A DNA stretch of 64,000 nucleotides from Myxocyprinus asiaticus. Taxonomy: Eukaryota; Chordata; Actinopteri; Cypriniformes; Catostomidae. The stretch is from positions 1,005,501 through 1,069,500 of the forward strand of contig NC_059388.1 of assembly GCF_019703515.2 (NCBI RefSeq), given 5' to 3'. The notes beneath the pieces are model-generated. The model saw only the letters and a program-made list of their open reading frames with translations, was not told where the DNA came from and did not search any database. Shown one piece after another: positions 63,528-64,000 of this stretch. Every line of letters begins with the position of its first letter. The stretch's first letter is position 1. The position numbers and the translations under genes were made by a program.

Positions 63528-64000
63528 AATACACATTGGCCATAAATCATATGCCACCAATCCAGAATGAGCGGATGCCATGTAACACTAAAAAGGCAAC
63601 ACTAATAAAATATAAAATATACTTTGATTATTGTGGACCAGCAGTGTCTGGAAATTATTCTAAACAATTTTGAAGCCATTCAGGTAAATATAAGAGGACT
63701 TTTTTCAAATCTGTTGTAAAATATATTGTAAACACTTCCTGTATAAAATACATGAAAATAATTAACCATGACGATTCTTATGATTTTAAAATGTATTTGA
63801 TTGTCACACTACATGTATTTATTATGATACAAACAACTGCAACACAATTAACTGTAAGGTGTTAAAAGAAAATGTAACACCGTTTGTCTTCTACGTGGAG
63901 CCTAGTAGTGGTCACGTGACAAATGAAAGAAAGATTCATCAGATCTGAAGACTGAGTCGGGAGGTGAACTTATCAAATCTGTTTCCTGTAGAGTCTATGC
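63351..64000. other. End region: MITE fragment and (TTA)n run
   Basis: About 63400-63470 (ATACCATGGTATTTTTTGTG, GGTTATCATACTGTGAAAAT, TGTTACACCCCT) reads like the end of a hAT-like MITE. (ATT)n occupies about 63493-63525. The rest shows nothing recognisable. Confidence 0.45.

Noticed and set aside
1..64000. CRISPR arrays, bacterial operons, rRNA genes
   Set aside because: No regular spaced repeats of that type and no prokaryotic or rRNA sequence; content is vertebrate transposable elements.

Overview
The window looks like repeat-dense chromosomal DNA from a teleost fish, most likely a cypriniform. The evidence is the set of repeats: L2/CR1-type and L1/Tx1-type LINEs, a tRNA-headed SINE with a long body, a palindromic fold-back MITE, hAT-like MITEs, and LTR elements with a retrovirus-style pol. 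That placement rests on recognising repeat families by eye, not on a search. I found no complete host gene. One candidate host exon (15828-15911, minus) and one possible micro-exon (13500-13514, plus) are the only hints of cellular genes. A 500-base run of N (8437-8936) is an assembly gap.

Layout. (1) 1-8436: an env-less retrovirus-like element on the minus strand (E1). It runs from integrase, cut by the window edge, through second RNase H, RT, protease-like domains and a complete gag (4201-5976) to a primer-binding site and an LTR that runs into the gap. (2) 8937-13196: a degraded L1-type ORF2 (L1-a, plus), then a 5'-truncated L2-type LINE with a long RT reading frame (L2-a, plus). (3) 13197-16466: poorly recognised DNA with a minisatellite, a 95-bp direct duplication and the candidate exon. 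(4) 16467-36361: a second retrovirus-like element on the minus strand (E2). Its pol and 3' LTR resemble E1, but its gag and 5' LTR belong to a different subfamily. The 5' LTR is split by a 10.6-kb L1 (L1-b, minus). That L1 is split by an L2-type LINE (L2-b, minus), which in turn holds a solo LTR (33669-35562). (5) 36362-42613: an LTR-like relic, a second LTR inverted to the solo one (38204-40039), an L2 fragment carrying a 30-bp microinversion (L2-c), and GC-rich unknown DNA. (6) 42614-45886: an internally deleted Ty3/Gypsy element (plus). (7) 46765-51317: a LINE RT fragment, an 11-residue-period minisatellite, an LTR tail, and the 5' half of another L1 family (L1-d, plus). (8) 51318-57990: a long L1 (L1-c, minus) carrying a solo LTR and a SINE. 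(9) 57991-64000: a fold-back MITE, a hAT-like MITE, and a nearly full-length L2-type LINE (L2-d, minus).

How the parts work together. They do not form a pathway; this is a graveyard of selfish elements nested in one another. The informative content is historical: insertion order from nesting and target-site duplications, recombination between two related proviruses, and element biology. On the last point, E1 joins gag and protease in one frame across a UGA-CUAG stop, and its pol carries a decayed RNase H followed by an intact one, as in vertebrate retroviruses.
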